Source: Limibacter armeniacum (GTDB lineage: Bacteria > Bacteroidota > Bacteroidia > Cytophagales > Flammeovirgaceae). Taken from it: DNA of 64,000 nucleotides. Below are positions 34,074-43,240 of this stretch, piece by piece (within the stretch, counting starts at the first letter, position 1; every line of letters begins with the position of its first letter). The translations under genes were made by a program, and so were the position numbers. Location of the stretch: NCBI RefSeq assembly GCF_036880985.1, contig NZ_JBAJNO010000009.1, positions 2,454,501 through 2,518,500 of the forward strand, given 5' to 3'. The notes below the pieces were generated by a model, which was given only the letters and a program-made list of their open reading frames with translations, was not told the origin of the DNA and did not search any database.

Positions 34074-36977
34074 ATGAAGATCGATCTGAACAACTTTGAA
34101 AAATTTGAGGAAAGGCACAACAGCCCCAACCATACTCAAATTGAAGAAATGCTGAAGGTTATTGGCGTAGCCTCAGTAGATGAGCTCATCAACGAAACAG
34201 TTCCTGCTCAAATCCGCCTGAACAAGGCGCTGAACCTTCCTGCTCCTCAGACGGAGTACCAGTTCCTGAAAAGCTTCAAGAAACTGGCTCAGAAAAACCG
34301 CATTTTCAAGTCTTACATTGGTATGGGTTACTACAACACCATCGTACCGGGCGTGATCTTGCGTAATATCATGGAGAACCCAGGATGGTACACAGCTTAT
34401 ACTCCTTATCAAGCTGAGATTGCCCAAGGACGTTTGGAAATGCTCCTGAACTTCCAGACTATGCTGACCGACCTGACAGGTATGGAGATTGCTAACGCAT
34501 CCCTGCTTGACGAAGGTACTGCTGCGTCTGAAGCTATGAACCTTTTCTTCTCTACCAAGAAGAAAGACAAGAAAAAAGCGACCAAGTTCTTTGTTTCGCA
34601 GACTTGTCACCCACAGACCATCGACGTGATGATCACTAGGGCAGAACCTCTTGGTATTGAGGTAGTCGTTGGTGACTACAACACACTGGACTTAACAGAC
34701 CCTGAGTTGTTCGGAATCCTGTTACAGTACCCTGACACTAACGGTGAAGTAATCGACTACACTGACTTTATCGCCAATGCGGCTGCTAACAATGTAAAAG
34801 TAGCTGTTGCTGCTGACCTGCTTGCTTTGGTTATGCTGAAAGCTCCAGGTGAAATGGGCGCTGATGCTGTAGTAGGTTCTGCTCAACGCTTTGGTGTACC
34901 AATGGGTTACGGTGGACCTCACGCTGGTTACTTCGCTACTAAAGACGAGTACAAGCGTCAGCTTCCTGGTCGTATCATCGGTGTATCACAAGATGCTGAT
35001 GGCAACCCTGCTTACCGTATGGCATTGCAGACTCGTGAGCAACACATCAAACGTGAGAAAGCGACTTCCAATATCTGTACTGCACAAGTACTGTTGGCTG
35101 TTATGGCTTCTGCCTATGCAGTCTACCATGGACCACAAGGCCTGAAGCGTATCGCTTACAGAGTACATGGCATGGCAGCGCTGTTGAAACAGTCATTGGA
35201 GCAATTAGGCTTTGAAGTAAACAACAAGAACTTCTTCGAGACACTGAAAGTAACAGTGGAAAGCGAAGAAGTGAAAAACAATATCAGAAAGGTAGCTGAA
35301 GAGCGTGAGAGCAACTTCCGTTACTTCGCGGACAACACAATTGGTATCGCACTGAACCAAACTACTGATGTTAGCCACATCGCTGAGATCGTACAGATCT
35401 TCGCTGATGCTACTGGCAAAACAGTATCATTCGATGTACAGGCTTTGGCTTCAGACATCGAGGTAGCAGTAGAAGGCGGTCTGCAAAGAACTTCAGACTT
35501 CCTGACTCACCCAGTATTCAACCAGTACCACTCAGAGCATGAGATGCTTCGTTACCTGAAGCGTTTGGAGAACAAGGATCTTTCTTTGGTTCACTCTATG
35601 ATCTCTCTGGGCTCATGTACAATGAAACTGAATGCTACTGCGGAAATGATCCCTGTAACGTGGCCTGAGTTCGGTCAGATGCACCCATTCGCTCCGAAAG
35701 AGCAGGCTGCTGGTTACCAGGAACTATTTGCCGCATTAGAGCAGTGGCTGTGTGAAATCACAGGTTTCGATGCATTCTCACTGCAACCTAACTCAGGTGC
35801 AAACGGTGAGTACGCAGGACTTCTGACAATCAGAAATTACCATATCGCTAATGGCGAAGGACACAGAGACATCGTACTGATTCCTTCATCAGCTCACGGT
35901 ACTAACCCTGCTTCTGCTGTATTGGCAGGTATGAAAGTGGTGGTTACCAAGTGTGATGAAAACGGTAACATCGATGTAGCTGACCTGAAAGCCAGAGCTG
36001 AACAATACAAAGACAACCTGTCTTCACTGATGGTTACTTACCCTTCTACACACGGTGTATTTGAGGAAAGTATCATCGAGATCTGTCAGATCATTCACGA
36101 CAATGGCGGACGTGTTTACATGGATGGTGCCAACATGAATGCACAGGTAGGCTTGACTAACCCAGCAACAATCGGTGCTGACGTTTGTCACCTAAACCTG
36201 CACAAGACATTCTGCATCCCTCACGGTGGTGGTGGACCAGGTATGGGCCCTATCGGTGTGGTTTCAGATTTGGCTCCTTACTTGCCAGGTCACGCAGTGA
36301 TCGACAACAATGTAGGTGAAAAAGCTGGTCATGCGGTTTCTGCGGCTCCTTGGGGTAGTGCGAGTATTCTGCCAATCTCTTACGCATACATCGCAATGAT
36401 GGGTGGTGAGGGCCTGACTAATGCTACTAAGACTGCTATCCTGAATGCCAACTACATGCAGAACAGACTAAAGGAACACTTCCCAATTCTGTACGTTGGT
36501 GCTAACGGAAGATCTGCCCACGAGATGATCGTAGATTGCCGTCAGTTCAAGCCTGCAGGCATTGAGGTTGAGGATATCGCAAAACGTCTGATGGACTACG
36601 GTTTCCACGCTCCAACTGTATCATTCCCAGTACCAGGTACTATGATGATCGAGCCTACTGAGTCTGAAGATAAAGCTGAGCTTGACAGATTCTGTGACGC
36701 AATGATCTCTATCAGAGAGGAAATTCGCGAAGTAGAAGAAGGCAAAGCAGATGCGGTTAACAACGTGTTGAAAAACGCGCCTCACACAGAAGCGATTGTT
36801 GTAGCTACAGAGTGGACACTTCCATACTCAAGAGAGAAAGCTGTTTATCCACTTCCTTACGTCAGTGCCAACAAGTTCTGGCCTACTGTAAGAAGAATCG
36901 ACAGCGTTTTCGGTGACAGGAACCTGATGTGTAGCTGTATCCCTGTTTCTGATTATGTAGAAGAAGAAGTAATCTAA
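34074..36977 (+). CDS. gcvP: Glycine dehydrogenase (decarboxylating), P-protein
   Basis: 967 residues from the ATG at 34074 (an upstream TTG at 34068 is not needed). This is the single-chain form that joins the two P-protein halves. The N-terminal half has [38 protein letters not shown] and [15 protein letters not shown]; the C-terminal half has [39 protein letters not shown] and [21 protein letters not shown], where Lys711 binds pyridoxal phosphate. It decarboxylates glycine and passes the aminomethyl group to H-protein lipoyl. No gcvT or gcvH is nearby. A structured leader precedes it and a terminator follows. Confidence 0.98.
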   Translation: MKIDLNNFEKFEERHNSPNHTQIEEMLKVIGVASVDELINETVPAQIRLNKALNLPAPQTEYQFLKSFKKLAQKNRIFKSYIGMGYYNTIVPGVILRNIMENPGWYTAYTPYQAEIAQGRLEMLLNFQTMLTDLTGMEIANASLLDEGTAASEAMNLFFSTKKKDKKKATKFFVSQTCHPQTIDVMITRAEPLGIEVVVGDYNTLDLTDPELFGILLQYPDTNGEVIDYTDFIANAAANNVKVAVAADLLALVMLKAPGEMGADAVVGSAQRFGVPMGYGGPHAGYFATKDEYKRQLPGRIIGVSQDADGNPAYRMALQTREQHIKREKATSNICTAQVLLAVMASAYAVYHGPQGLKRIAYRVHGMAALLKQSLEQLGFEVNNKNFFETLKVTVESEEVKNNIRKVAEERESNFRYFADNTIGIALNQTTDVSHIAEIVQIFADATGKTVSFDVQALASDIEVAVEGGLQRTSDFLTHPVFNQYHSEHEMLRYLKRLENKDLSLVHSMISLGSCTMKLNATAEMIPVTWPEFGQMHPFAPKEQAAGYQELFAALEQWLCEITGFDAFSLQPNSGANGEYAGLLTIRNYHIANGEGHRDIVLIPSSAHGTNPASAVLAGMKVVVTKCDENGNIDVADLKARAEQYKDNLSSLMVTYPSTHGVFEESIIEICQIIHDNGGRVYMDGANMNAQVGLTNPATIGADVCHLNLHKTFCIPHGGGGPGMGPIGVVSDLAPYLPGHAVIDNNVGEKAGHAVSAAPWGSASILPISYAYIAMMGGEGLTNATKTAILNANYMQNRLKEHFPILYVGANGRSAHEMIVDCRQFKPAGIEVEDIAKRLMDYGFHAPTVSFPVPGTMMIEPTESEDKAELDRFCDAMISIREEIREVEEGKADAVNNVLKNAPHTEAIVVATEWTLPYSREKAVYPLPYVSANKFWPTVRRIDSVFGDRNLMCSCIPVSDYVEEEVI

Positions 36978-37013
36978 ACTGTATCCTACAGTATAGATCT
37001 TACATAAGTTGAA

Positions 37014-37056
37014 AGGCTGGGCAAACAAGTATAGATACTTGAATGCTCAGCCTTTT
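37014..37056 (+). terminator. Intrinsic terminator of gcvP
   Basis: AAGGCTG-GC and GC-CAGCCTT pair with one mismatch around a loop of about 20 bases that itself contains a small TATAGATA fold, followed by TTTTCTTTTT. Confidence 0.85.
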
Positions 37057-37152
37057 CTTTTTACCTATCAAGTCCTGCCTCGCTCTATCTCCCCTTTTAT
37101 TTTGTTTAATAGTTAGAAGCAAACTTTTGGCTAACCATTAAACATTACTACT

Positions 37153-37569
37153 ATGAAAAAGCTATTCTTTATTATCCTGACCATTCCGCTGCTGTTCGTC
37201 TCTACTATTACTTTAGCACAGATAAAAACGGATATGGATGAATCTTTCTCCGATGATGAACATATGTCCATGCGTATGTTCGAACTAAAACAGCAGGAGC
37301 TTGACCAACAGATTGACAAAGCACTTCAACCTATTGGAATAAACCTTCAACCGATCAGTAACGATAAGATTTGGAGTGAGGACCAAGAGGAGGATGAACT
37401 CATGATGGATCGCACTAGGGAACAGACACGTGGTGCAGCCGTGCACCTTCCTACTCGGGCCATGGAAGCCGGCATGAATGAGATGAACCAAAAACTTGAT
37501 CAGGCTTTTGAGCTGTCTAACAAAGCCTCAGACATAGATGCTCAACTAGAAAAAAACAAGGAAGAATAA
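37153..37569 (+). CDS. Small secreted protein of unknown function
   Basis: 138 residues with a clear signal peptide (FFIILTIPLLFVSTITLA, cut before QIKTD). The mature part is hydrophilic, very acidic around SFSDDEHMSM and SEDQEEDELMMD, and rich in Met, Gln and Glu, with helical segments (FELKQQELDQQIDKAL and MNEMNQKLDQAFELSNKASDIDAQL) that could pair as a coiled coil. I do not recognise a family. It should be periplasmic or exported. It has room for its own promoter between the gcvP terminator and its ATG. Confidence 0.7.
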   Translation: MKKLFFIILTIPLLFVSTITLAQIKTDMDESFSDDEHMSMRMFELKQQELDQQIDKALQPIGINLQPISNDKIWSEDQEEDELMMDRTREQTRGAAVHLPTRAMEAGMNEMNQKLDQAFELSNKASDIDAQLEKNKEE

Positions 37570-37643
37570 TACGATCATAAGCGTGTGTAAGAGGGCATAT
37601 CAGTTTTATACAGCATAAGACTCTAAAAATTCTAAACAGTTGA

Positions 37644-37672
37644 TTGTTCTTCCTAATGAATTGCTAACTTTG
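37644..37672 (+). promoter_or_regulatory. Candidate promoter for prs
   Basis: TTG (37644-37646) and TAACTTTG (37665-37672) with 18 bases between them match the Bacteroidota -33/-7 pair well. Transcription would start near 37680, giving a leader of about 125 bases before the prs ATG. Confidence 0.6.
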
Positions 37673-37804
37673 CGCCGAAGTAATGTGATAGAATCCTTAC
37701 GGAATGATGAATATTTTAATAAGTATTTCCTATTATTCTGTATGTCAATCGCTTCTACCATAACACAGTCTTAAAAATTCTAGTAAGAACTTCAAGAAAA
37801 TCTA

Positions 37805-38731
37805 ATGTCCTCTGTTAAAATTTTCTCCGCAACAGGAACGGAATATTTGGCAAAAAAGATCGCTCACTCCTACGGGAAATCGCTGGGCAATGTTGAAACA
37901 CAACGCTTCAGTGACGGCGAGCTGTCAGTTCACTTCAATGAATCAGTTAGGGGCTGTGACGTCTTCCTGATTCAGTCTACTTGTCCTCCGACAGACAATA
38001 TCATGGAACTACTGTTGATGGTTGATGCAGCTAAAAGAGCTTCTGCAGCAACAATCTCTGTAATCATTCCATATTTCGGATATGCCCGTCAGGACCGTAA
38101 AGACAAACCAAGAGTTGGAATTGGTGCAAAACTGATCGCCAACGTACTGACTGCTGCTGGTGCTTCAAGAGTAATCACTTGTGAGCTTCATGCCGATCAG
38201 ATCCAAGGTTTCTTTGACATTCCAGTAGTACACTTGCAAAGCTCTCCGATCTTTGTACCGTACATCCAAAGTCTGAATCTTGAGAACCTTGTGTTTGCAT
38301 CTCCTGATGTAGGAGGATCGAAGAGAGCACGTACATATGCGAAGTATTTCAAAGCTGACATCGTTATCTGTGACAAGTACAGAGAGCGTGCAAATGAAAT
38401 CGCTTCTATGCAAGTAATCGGTGATGTAGAAGGCAAAGACGTGATCTTGATTGACGACCTTGTTGATACTGCAGGTACATTGACTAATGCTGCTGCTATC
38501 ATCATGGAAAAAGGTGCTAAGAGCGTTAGAGCTATTTGTACACACCCTGTTCTTTCAGGTCCTGCGTATGACCGTGTAAACAACTCGGTACTGACAGAGC
38601 TAATCGTAACAGATACACTGCCACTTGCTGAAGAAAGTGACAAGATCCGTGTACTGAGCGTTGCTGACCTGTTCGCTAAAGGTATCAGAAAGATTCAAGA
38701 CCACGAGTCTATCAGCTCGTTGTTTATCTAA
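37805..38731 (+). CDS. prs: Ribose-phosphate pyrophosphokinase
   Basis: 308 residues, standard for class I PRPP synthetases. The ATP-binding flexible loop is PYFGYARQDRKDKPR, the PRPP-binding loop is VILIDDLVDTAGTLTNAA, and the N-terminus has FSDGELSVHFNESVRG. It makes PRPP from ribose 5-phosphate and ATP for nucleotide, histidine and tryptophan synthesis in the cytoplasm. It is closed by a strong terminator and followed by the L25 gene in the same direction, a common arrangement. Confidence 0.98.
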   Translation: MSSVKIFSATGTEYLAKKIAHSYGKSLGNVETQRFSDGELSVHFNESVRGCDVFLIQSTCPPTDNIMELLLMVDAAKRASAATISVIIPYFGYARQDRKDKPRVGIGAKLIANVLTAAGASRVITCELHADQIQGFFDIPVVHLQSSPIFVPYIQSLNLENLVFASPDVGGSKRARTYAKYFKADIVICDKYRERANEIASMQVIGDVEGKDVILIDDLVDTAGTLTNAAAIIMEKGAKSVRAICTHPVLSGPAYDRVNNSVLTELIVTDTLPLAEESDKIRVLSVADLFAKGIRKIQDHESISSLFI

Positions 38732-38772
38732 GAATATCCTATGACGCTAGACGTCAGATAATAAAATATAGG

Positions 38773-38806
38773 GCACTTCAACGCTTTGTCGTTGGAGTGC
38801 TTTTTT
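38773..38806 (+). terminator. Intrinsic terminator of prs
   Basis: GCACT-CAACG and CGTTG-AGTGC form a 10-base stem with one mismatch around a CTTTGT loop, followed by TTTTTT. Confidence 0.92.
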
Positions 38807-39007
38807 AGTTATATAGCTGTACTACTTCCTTTCCTTTCAATTTATTCACACCGAAAGCCTCTCAACTGTTTGATTTTGTTGTAAAAAAAGCGAAATTTGC
38901 CACCCGAAATCATATCCTAATGATTTCCAACATGTTTCGGGATGGGGTTCGTCAGAATCAAGTACCGAAGCTTTAATACATGTTATATTTATCATAAGAA
39001 TTACAAG

Positions 39008-39580
39008 ATGAAAACTGTAGAAGTTGTTGGCTTCAAAAGAGCTGATCTTGGCAAAACTGTTGCTAAGAGACTGAGAGCTGAAGGTAATGTTCCATGTGTA
39101 GTGTACGGTAAAGGTGAGCCTGTACATTTCTACGCTCCTATGTACCTGTTCAGAGAGGTTGTTTACACGCCAGAGGCTTGTTTCGTAAAACTGAACATCG
39201 AAGGTGAGGAGAAAATTGCTATCATTCAGGACACTCAGTTCCACCCAGTGTCTGAGACACTGATGCACGCTGACTTCTTGGAGCTGCAAGACGACAAGCC
39301 AGTTAAAATGGAAATCCCTGTTTCTTTCGTAGGTACTTCTCCTGGTCTGCAAATGGGTGGTAAACTGGTTGCTAAACTGAGAAAACTGAAAGTAAGAGCG
39401 CTTCCTGCTAACATGCCTCAAACTGTTGAGGTTTCTGTAGAAGGTTTGGATCTTGGTAAATCAGTGAAAGTAGCAGCTGTTGAGGCGAAGGATTTCGAAA
39501 TCCTTTACAACCCATCAGTTACAATTGCTTCTATCGCGATCCCAAGAGCACTTCGTTCTGCTCAATCAAAAGCACAATAA
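39008..39580 (+). CDS. rplY: Ribosomal protein L25, long (CTC) form
   Basis: 190 residues from the ATG at 39008; the frame opens at 38942 but the extra 22 residues are not part of the family. The N-terminal 5S-rRNA-binding domain (about 1-90, KRADLGKTVAKRLRAEGNVPCVVYG) is followed by the TL5/CTC beta-domain (about 95-185, with GGKLVAKLRKLKVRALP). It binds 5S rRNA in the 50S subunit and is linked to stress tolerance in some bacteria. It sits downstream of the prs terminator and has its own terminator, so it is probably transcribed separately. Confidence 0.95.
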   Translation: MKTVEVVGFKRADLGKTVAKRLRAEGNVPCVVYGKGEPVHFYAPMYLFREVVYTPEACFVKLNIEGEEKIAIIQDTQFHPVSETLMHADFLELQDDKPVKMEIPVSFVGTSPGLQMGGKLVAKLRKLKVRALPANMPQTVEVSVEGLDLGKSVKVAAVEAKDFEILYNPSVTIASIAIPRALRSAQSKAQ

Positions 39581-39604
39581 TCATTGTGTCGATAAAGCAT
39601 TTAA

Positions 39605-39637
39605 AAGCCGCTTGGACTCACGTTCAAGTGGCTTTTT
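39605..39637 (+). terminator. Intrinsic terminator of rplY
   Basis: AAGCC-CTTG and CAAG-GGCTT form a stem with a few-base loop, followed by TTTTTC. It also separates the gene from the two tiny minus-strand frames. Confidence 0.9.
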
Positions 39638-39654
39638 CATTTTACCAGTTTTTT

Positions 39655-39864
39655 CTAGTTCAAGACAGCCCCCAGTACTAGAAGGATAAAGGTAAAACCC
39701 AGAAAGAGTACAGAACACTTCATGGCAAACACTTCTTTTTCATGGGACTTAGTCTTCCTCTCTGAGTTCTCCCATACCAATGAATCCTCAATTGTTGAAA
39801 AGCTTTTTAACTCACTTTGCACTGGGTTGACCGATGTGGACGAATCATGAATAATAATGGGCAT
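39655..39864 (-). CDS. Small single-span membrane protein, hypothetical
   Basis: 69 residues ending at 39655. An N-terminal soluble part (MPIIIHDSSTSVNPVQSELK) leads to a single C-terminal membrane helix (VLFLGFTFILLVLGAV) that ends the protein with the sequence LGAVLN. The layout is that of a tail-anchored small protein. It is separated by only 4 bases from a 38-codon frame upstream, so the two may be translated together. No family is recognised and a chance frame is possible. Confidence 0.4.
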   Translation of the reverse strand: MPIIIHDSSTSVNPVQSELKSFSTIEDSLVWENSERKTKSHEKEVFAMKCSVLFLGFTFILLVLGAVLN

Positions 39865-39868
39865 AGGT

Positions 39869-39985
39869 TTAAGGTTGGGTTTGGTGTAATCGTGGAGGTA
39901 CTTCTTGCTGATTAAGATAAAAATAATCTTCTATAAATGATAGTGACAACATCAAGATTATTACTAATGCAACTTTCCATTGCAT
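39869..39985 (-). CDS. Tiny ORF with a signal- or anchor-like helix
   Basis: 38 codons (MQWKVALVIILMLSLSFIED at the start) end in TAA 4 bases before the start of the next small frame. The hydrophobic stretch resembles a signal peptide or membrane anchor and the remainder (NQQEVPPRLHQTQP) is polar. It is too short to be certain; the tight spacing to the next small gene is the main support. Confidence 0.3.
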   Translation of the reverse strand: MQWKVALVIILMLSLSFIEDYFYLNQQEVPPRLHQTQP

Positions 39986-40145
39986 GATTTCAACACTTCT
40001 CCATAACCTTATTTATTTCTCTATACCTTGTTATTAACTAAAATGGAATGACGAAGATTTCCTTCCAATCTGATTCAGGTCATTATAATAGCTAAATATT
40101 ATAACTATATAGCAAGAATCAATTTTAGTTATATCTAATAATTGG

Positions 40146-40153
40146 TAAATTTG
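40146..40153 (+). promoter_or_regulatory. Candidate -7 element for dps
   Basis: TAAATTTG matches TAnnTTTG exactly, 45 bases upstream of the dps ATG. A stress-responsive signal could lie further upstream but none is obvious. Confidence 0.5.
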
Positions 40154-40197
40154 TGTTGTTCACAAATAGAAACTATCACTTCAAAAAACACGATAAC

Positions 40198-40692
40198 ATG
40201 CCTAAAAAATCATCAAAAGAGCCAGAAATCAACTTTATTGGACTTGATGCAAAAAAATCTAAAGACTTGGCTAAACAACTCAATGTATTGCTTGCCAACT
40301 TTCAGGTTTACTACCAAAACTTAAGAGGACTTCACTGGAATATTAAAGGCAGTAGTTTCTTTGAGCTTCATGCAAAGTTTGAAGAGCTTTATACAGATGC
40401 CAATATGAAAGTCGATGAGATCGCAGAACGTATTCTGACATTGGGTGAGGTTCCATTACACACTTTCCAAGACTACCTTGATACTTCGGATATCAAACCA
40501 GGTAAGAAGATTTCAGGTGAAAAAGAGTCTGTTTCGCTGGTAGTTAAAAACCTTTCTACGCTGCTGAAAATCGAAAGAAAGGCAATCAGTCACGCAGGGG
40601 ACTTGGGTGATGAAGGTACTGTCGATTTGCTTAGCTCTATGATCAGCGAACAAGAAAAAACTGTTTGGATGCTAACTTCATACTTAAAATAG
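40198..40692 (+). CDS. dps: Dps family ferritin-like protein
   Basis: 164 residues from the ATG at 40198; the frame opens at a GTG at 40153 that overlaps the promoter. The ferritin-like four-helix core contains the dimer-interface ferroxidase residues of the Dps family in NLRGLHWNIKG and FFELHAKFEELYTDANMKVDEIAERI. The Lys-rich N-terminus (MPKKSSKEPE) may help DNA contact. It should form a 12-subunit shell that stores iron and protects DNA during oxidative stress or starvation. It ends in a strong terminator shared with the convergent gene. Confidence 0.95.
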   Translation: MPKKSSKEPEINFIGLDAKKSKDLAKQLNVLLANFQVYYQNLRGLHWNIKGSSFFELHAKFEELYTDANMKVDEIAERILTLGEVPLHTFQDYLDTSDIKPGKKISGEKESVSLVVKNLSTLLKIERKAISHAGDLGDEGTVDLLSSMISEQEKTVWMLTSYLK

Positions 40693-40731
40693 CTTCAAAA
40701 AACTTCAGGTTTAGTTTATATAGTAACACAG

Positions 40732-40761
40732 AGGCTTGCTGATCTACAGCAAGCCTTTTTT
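40732..40761 (+). terminator. Bidirectional terminator between dps and the M15-like gene
   Basis: AGGCTTGCTG and CAGCAAGCCT form a perfect 10-base stem, followed by TTTTTT on the plus strand. It overlaps the stop codon of the minus-strand gene and can also serve it. Confidence 0.92.
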
Positions 40762-41473
40762 ATATCCGGTAGGGCAGCTCAGGCAAGGATAAAGAGATAT
40801 GCAGGTGGTCTGCAGTACCAACATGTCTAAGTACATTAAACCCTAGTAACCTGAAATAAATAGCCACTAACCAGTTCCGAAAGAATGACCTTCCATTTAC
40901 CCTAATATCCATGGCATGTGCATAGCCTGTCTGCTGAATATAGTGCAATGAGTTCTTTTTGGTTGGCAATCCCATTTTTTTGTAATCCTCAGGAAACCTC
41001 TTTGCATCTGTAATCAATAAATCCTTATCTAAGAATAGTAACGTCCGTGCTCCTAACCTAAGAAAAGGGTGAAGAGAAGTGTACTCCTCCTGTATTTCCG
41101 TATGTTTAGTATGCTTTGAGGAAAAGGAGAAAAAAGCAAACACACAATAACCTAATAGTACTACCGAAGTCACCCCGACCTTCCACTTAAACTCTTTAAG
41201 CGTAATAAACTTCCTGCCCAATACTTTTCTATAGATAAATGAAACATAAAACACCAATACAAAAAGGGTCGCTGCAAATGCCAGTACAAAAGACAGGTAT
41301 GTATGTAGTTCTGTATACTGATAAAAAAAGATACTTCCTCTAATCAGCAGAAAGAAGGGAAGAGCTACCAACATCAGTGGTTTTGACAGCCACAAAACTG
41401 TTTTGGCTACTTGATAATACCGCTTACGTTTTCTCTTCTTTTCAAGGTGTTGGATTTGATATGGATCGTACAT
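40760..41473 (-). CDS. Membrane protein with C-terminal M15-peptidase-like domain
   Basis: 237 residues from the ATG at 41473. A Lys/Arg-rich N-terminus (KKRKRKRYY) is followed by three membrane helices (near 30-53, 60-83 and 103-125), then an extracytoplasmic domain. This ends with HYIQQTGYAHAMDIR and GTADHLHISLSLPE, which resemble the H-x-D and H-x-H zinc motifs of peptidase M15/DUF882-type hydrolases, although the first block is less regular than usual. A periplasmic peptidase acting on peptidoglycan is the best guess (inference). Loss of activity is possible. It is convergent with dps. Confidence 0.6.
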   Translation of the reverse strand: MYDPYQIQHLEKKRKRKRYYQVAKTVLWLSKPLMLVALPFFLLIRGSIFFYQYTELHTYLSFVLAFAATLFVLVFYVSFIYRKVLGRKFITLKEFKWKVGVTSVVLLGYCVFAFFSFSSKHTKHTEIQEEYTSLHPFLRLGARTLLFLDKDLLITDAKRFPEDYKKMGLPTKKNSLHYIQQTGYAHAMDIRVNGRSFFRNWLVAIYFRLLGFNVLRHVGTADHLHISLSLPELPYRI

Positions 41474-41563
41474 GTTTGTAAAGTAGTTTCGGGTAATTGA
41501 CACTTTTGAATAATACTATTTTAGCAAATTCAGTGCTCAGATAAAACTTCTATGGTTTCCTGC

Positions 41564-41602
41564 AAAAAAAGAGCCCTATCATTATAAATTAACGATAGGG
41601 CT
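41564..41602 (-). terminator. Intrinsic terminator of fahA
   Basis: AGCCCTATC and GATAGGGCT form a perfect 9-base stem; on the minus strand it is followed by a seven-T run. It lies just beyond the fumarylacetoacetase stop. Confidence 0.92.
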
Positions 41603-41624
41603 ATATTCAATAATTAGTTTATGC

Positions 41625-42887
41625 CTATTGCTTGGCTGGCAACAGCTTGGAGCGAACCTCACCAAAGCCAACCCTGACACCATCCTTTTCACACCAACCT
41701 CTCATAATCACAGTATCATTGTCTTCCAAAAATGTACGACTTGAGCCATCATTCAGCTGTATTTCTTGTTTACCTGACCAAGACAACTCCAACATAGAAC
41801 CATATGAGTCAGGAGATTTACCACTGATTGTACCTGAGGCATACATATCTCCAATTTCAATATTACAGCCATTGATTGTATGGTGAGCTAATTGCTGTGC
41901 CATATTCCAGTACAGGTACTTGAAATTCGAAGTCGAGATCACAGTTTCTTCTTTGCCTTCAGGCTCCAAAGCCACCTGCAAGTTGATATCAAATGCCTTA
42001 TCTCCTTCAGACTGCAAATAAGACAACACCTTTGGTTCTTGTTCAGGACCTGCCACTCGGAACGGTTCCAAAGCTTCCATTGTTACAATCCATGGAGACA
42101 CAGATGAGCCAAAGTTTTTGCCCAAAAATGGTCCTAACGGAACATATTCCCATTTCTGGATATCTCTTGCAGACCAGTCATTAAAGACGACCATACCAAA
42201 AATATAATCCTCTGCTTCAGCCACCGAGACCGTATCACCCAAGGCTGTATTATCTCCAACGATAAAAGCCATTTCCAACTCAAAGTCCATTCGTTTTGAT
42301 GGACCAAATACCGGTGTTTCTGCGTTTGGTGGCATCGTTTGGCCTTTAGGACGGTGTATATCTGTACCTGACACGACAATAGAAGATGCTCTACCATGAT
42401 AACCAACTGGTAAATGCTTCCAGTTAGGCATCAGTGCATTGTCTTTTCCTCTGAACATAACCCCTACATTGGTAGCGTGTTCTTCTGAAGAGTAGAAGTC
42501 TGTGTAGTTTTTTACTTCTACCGGTAGCAGCATAGTTGCTTTTTCCATTGGAACCAGCACTTTCTCTGATTCATAAGCCAGAGCACTGCCTTCTCTTAGC
42601 AACTCTGAAACTCTCTCGCGCACTTTTGACCATACAGGCTTGCCCAATGCGATAAAATCATTGAGAGTAGCTTTATCAAATACTTTAATATCTATATCAA
42701 GGTCATCAAAACTTCTCAAAGTAGCTACCTGAGAAAGGTCCAGAATTTGGTCTCCAATCGCTACGCCTACCCTCGGACCTACATAGTCTGTCTTGAAGAT
42801 TCCGTATGGAAGGTTTTGAATGGTGAAGTCGGACCCCGCCGGAACTTCCACCCAAGATTTAAGGTCTGGATGATGTGTATTGTTCAT
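41625..42887 (-). CDS. fahA: Fumarylacetoacetase
   Basis: 420 residues. The N-terminal SH3-like domain (about 15-115, LPYGIFKTDYVGPRVGVAIGDQILDLS) precedes the FAA-hydrolase fold with DFYSSEEHATNVGVMFRG, the metal-binding FELEMAFIVG, FNDWSARDIQKWEYVPLGPFLGKNFGSSVSPW and GDMYASGTISG. It hydrolyses 4-fumarylacetoacetate to fumarate and acetoacetate, the last step of tyrosine and phenylalanine breakdown, in the cytoplasm. No other gene of that pathway is in the window. It has its own terminator. Confidence 0.97.
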   Translation of the reverse strand: MNNTHHPDLKSWVEVPAGSDFTIQNLPYGIFKTDYVGPRVGVAIGDQILDLSQVATLRSFDDLDIDIKVFDKATLNDFIALGKPVWSKVRERVSELLREGSALAYESEKVLVPMEKATMLLPVEVKNYTDFYSSEEHATNVGVMFRGKDNALMPNWKHLPVGYHGRASSIVVSGTDIHRPKGQTMPPNAETPVFGPSKRMDFELEMAFIVGDNTALGDTVSVAEAEDYIFGMVVFNDWSARDIQKWEYVPLGPFLGKNFGSSVSPWIVTMEALEPFRVAGPEQEPKVLSYLQSEGDKAFDINLQVALEPEGKEETVISTSNFKYLYWNMAQQLAHHTINGCNIEIGDMYASGTISGKSPDSYGSMLELSWSGKQEIQLNDGSSRTFLEDNDTVIMRGWCEKDGVRVGFGEVRSKLLPAKQ

Positions 42888-43240
42888 ATCTAAAAAGAAT
42901 GTGTTAGTGTTGTTGTTAATGGTTGATGTTATGTTGTTTCAGGTATTTTTCGATACCTAAGGTGCTTTTGCTTGTTTATTGCTCCGCAAAGTAACCCAAT
43001 CGTATAAAAGAGAAAAACATTCAATTTGTTTTTTGAAAGTGAAGAAAACTTACTCGAAATTCCATATAAATGCAGAATTATTCTCTTTATATCAGAACAC
43101 TTTTACAACCTGTAAAAAATTGTTTCCCACCTTTTACCTTTTTTGGTTACTTTGTTTTTAAATCCTAATAATCCTATCGTACATCAATATCTTAATATAA
43201 CTTGCGGACTTTTCTGAAAAGGGTAAGACAAGCGTGCAAT
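42888..43240. other. Divergent intergenic region between fahA and recQ
   Basis: About 350 AT-rich bases. No exact TAnnTTTG box was found for either gene; the nearest forms (TTACTTTG, about 85 bases before recQ) have a spacing defect. No gene or hairpin is apparent. Confidence 0.5.

Noticed and set aside
38846-39421. 191-codon minus-strand frame opposite rplY
   Set aside because: Antisense to a well-supported ribosomal protein gene, with no domain; length is due to the codon pattern of the real gene.
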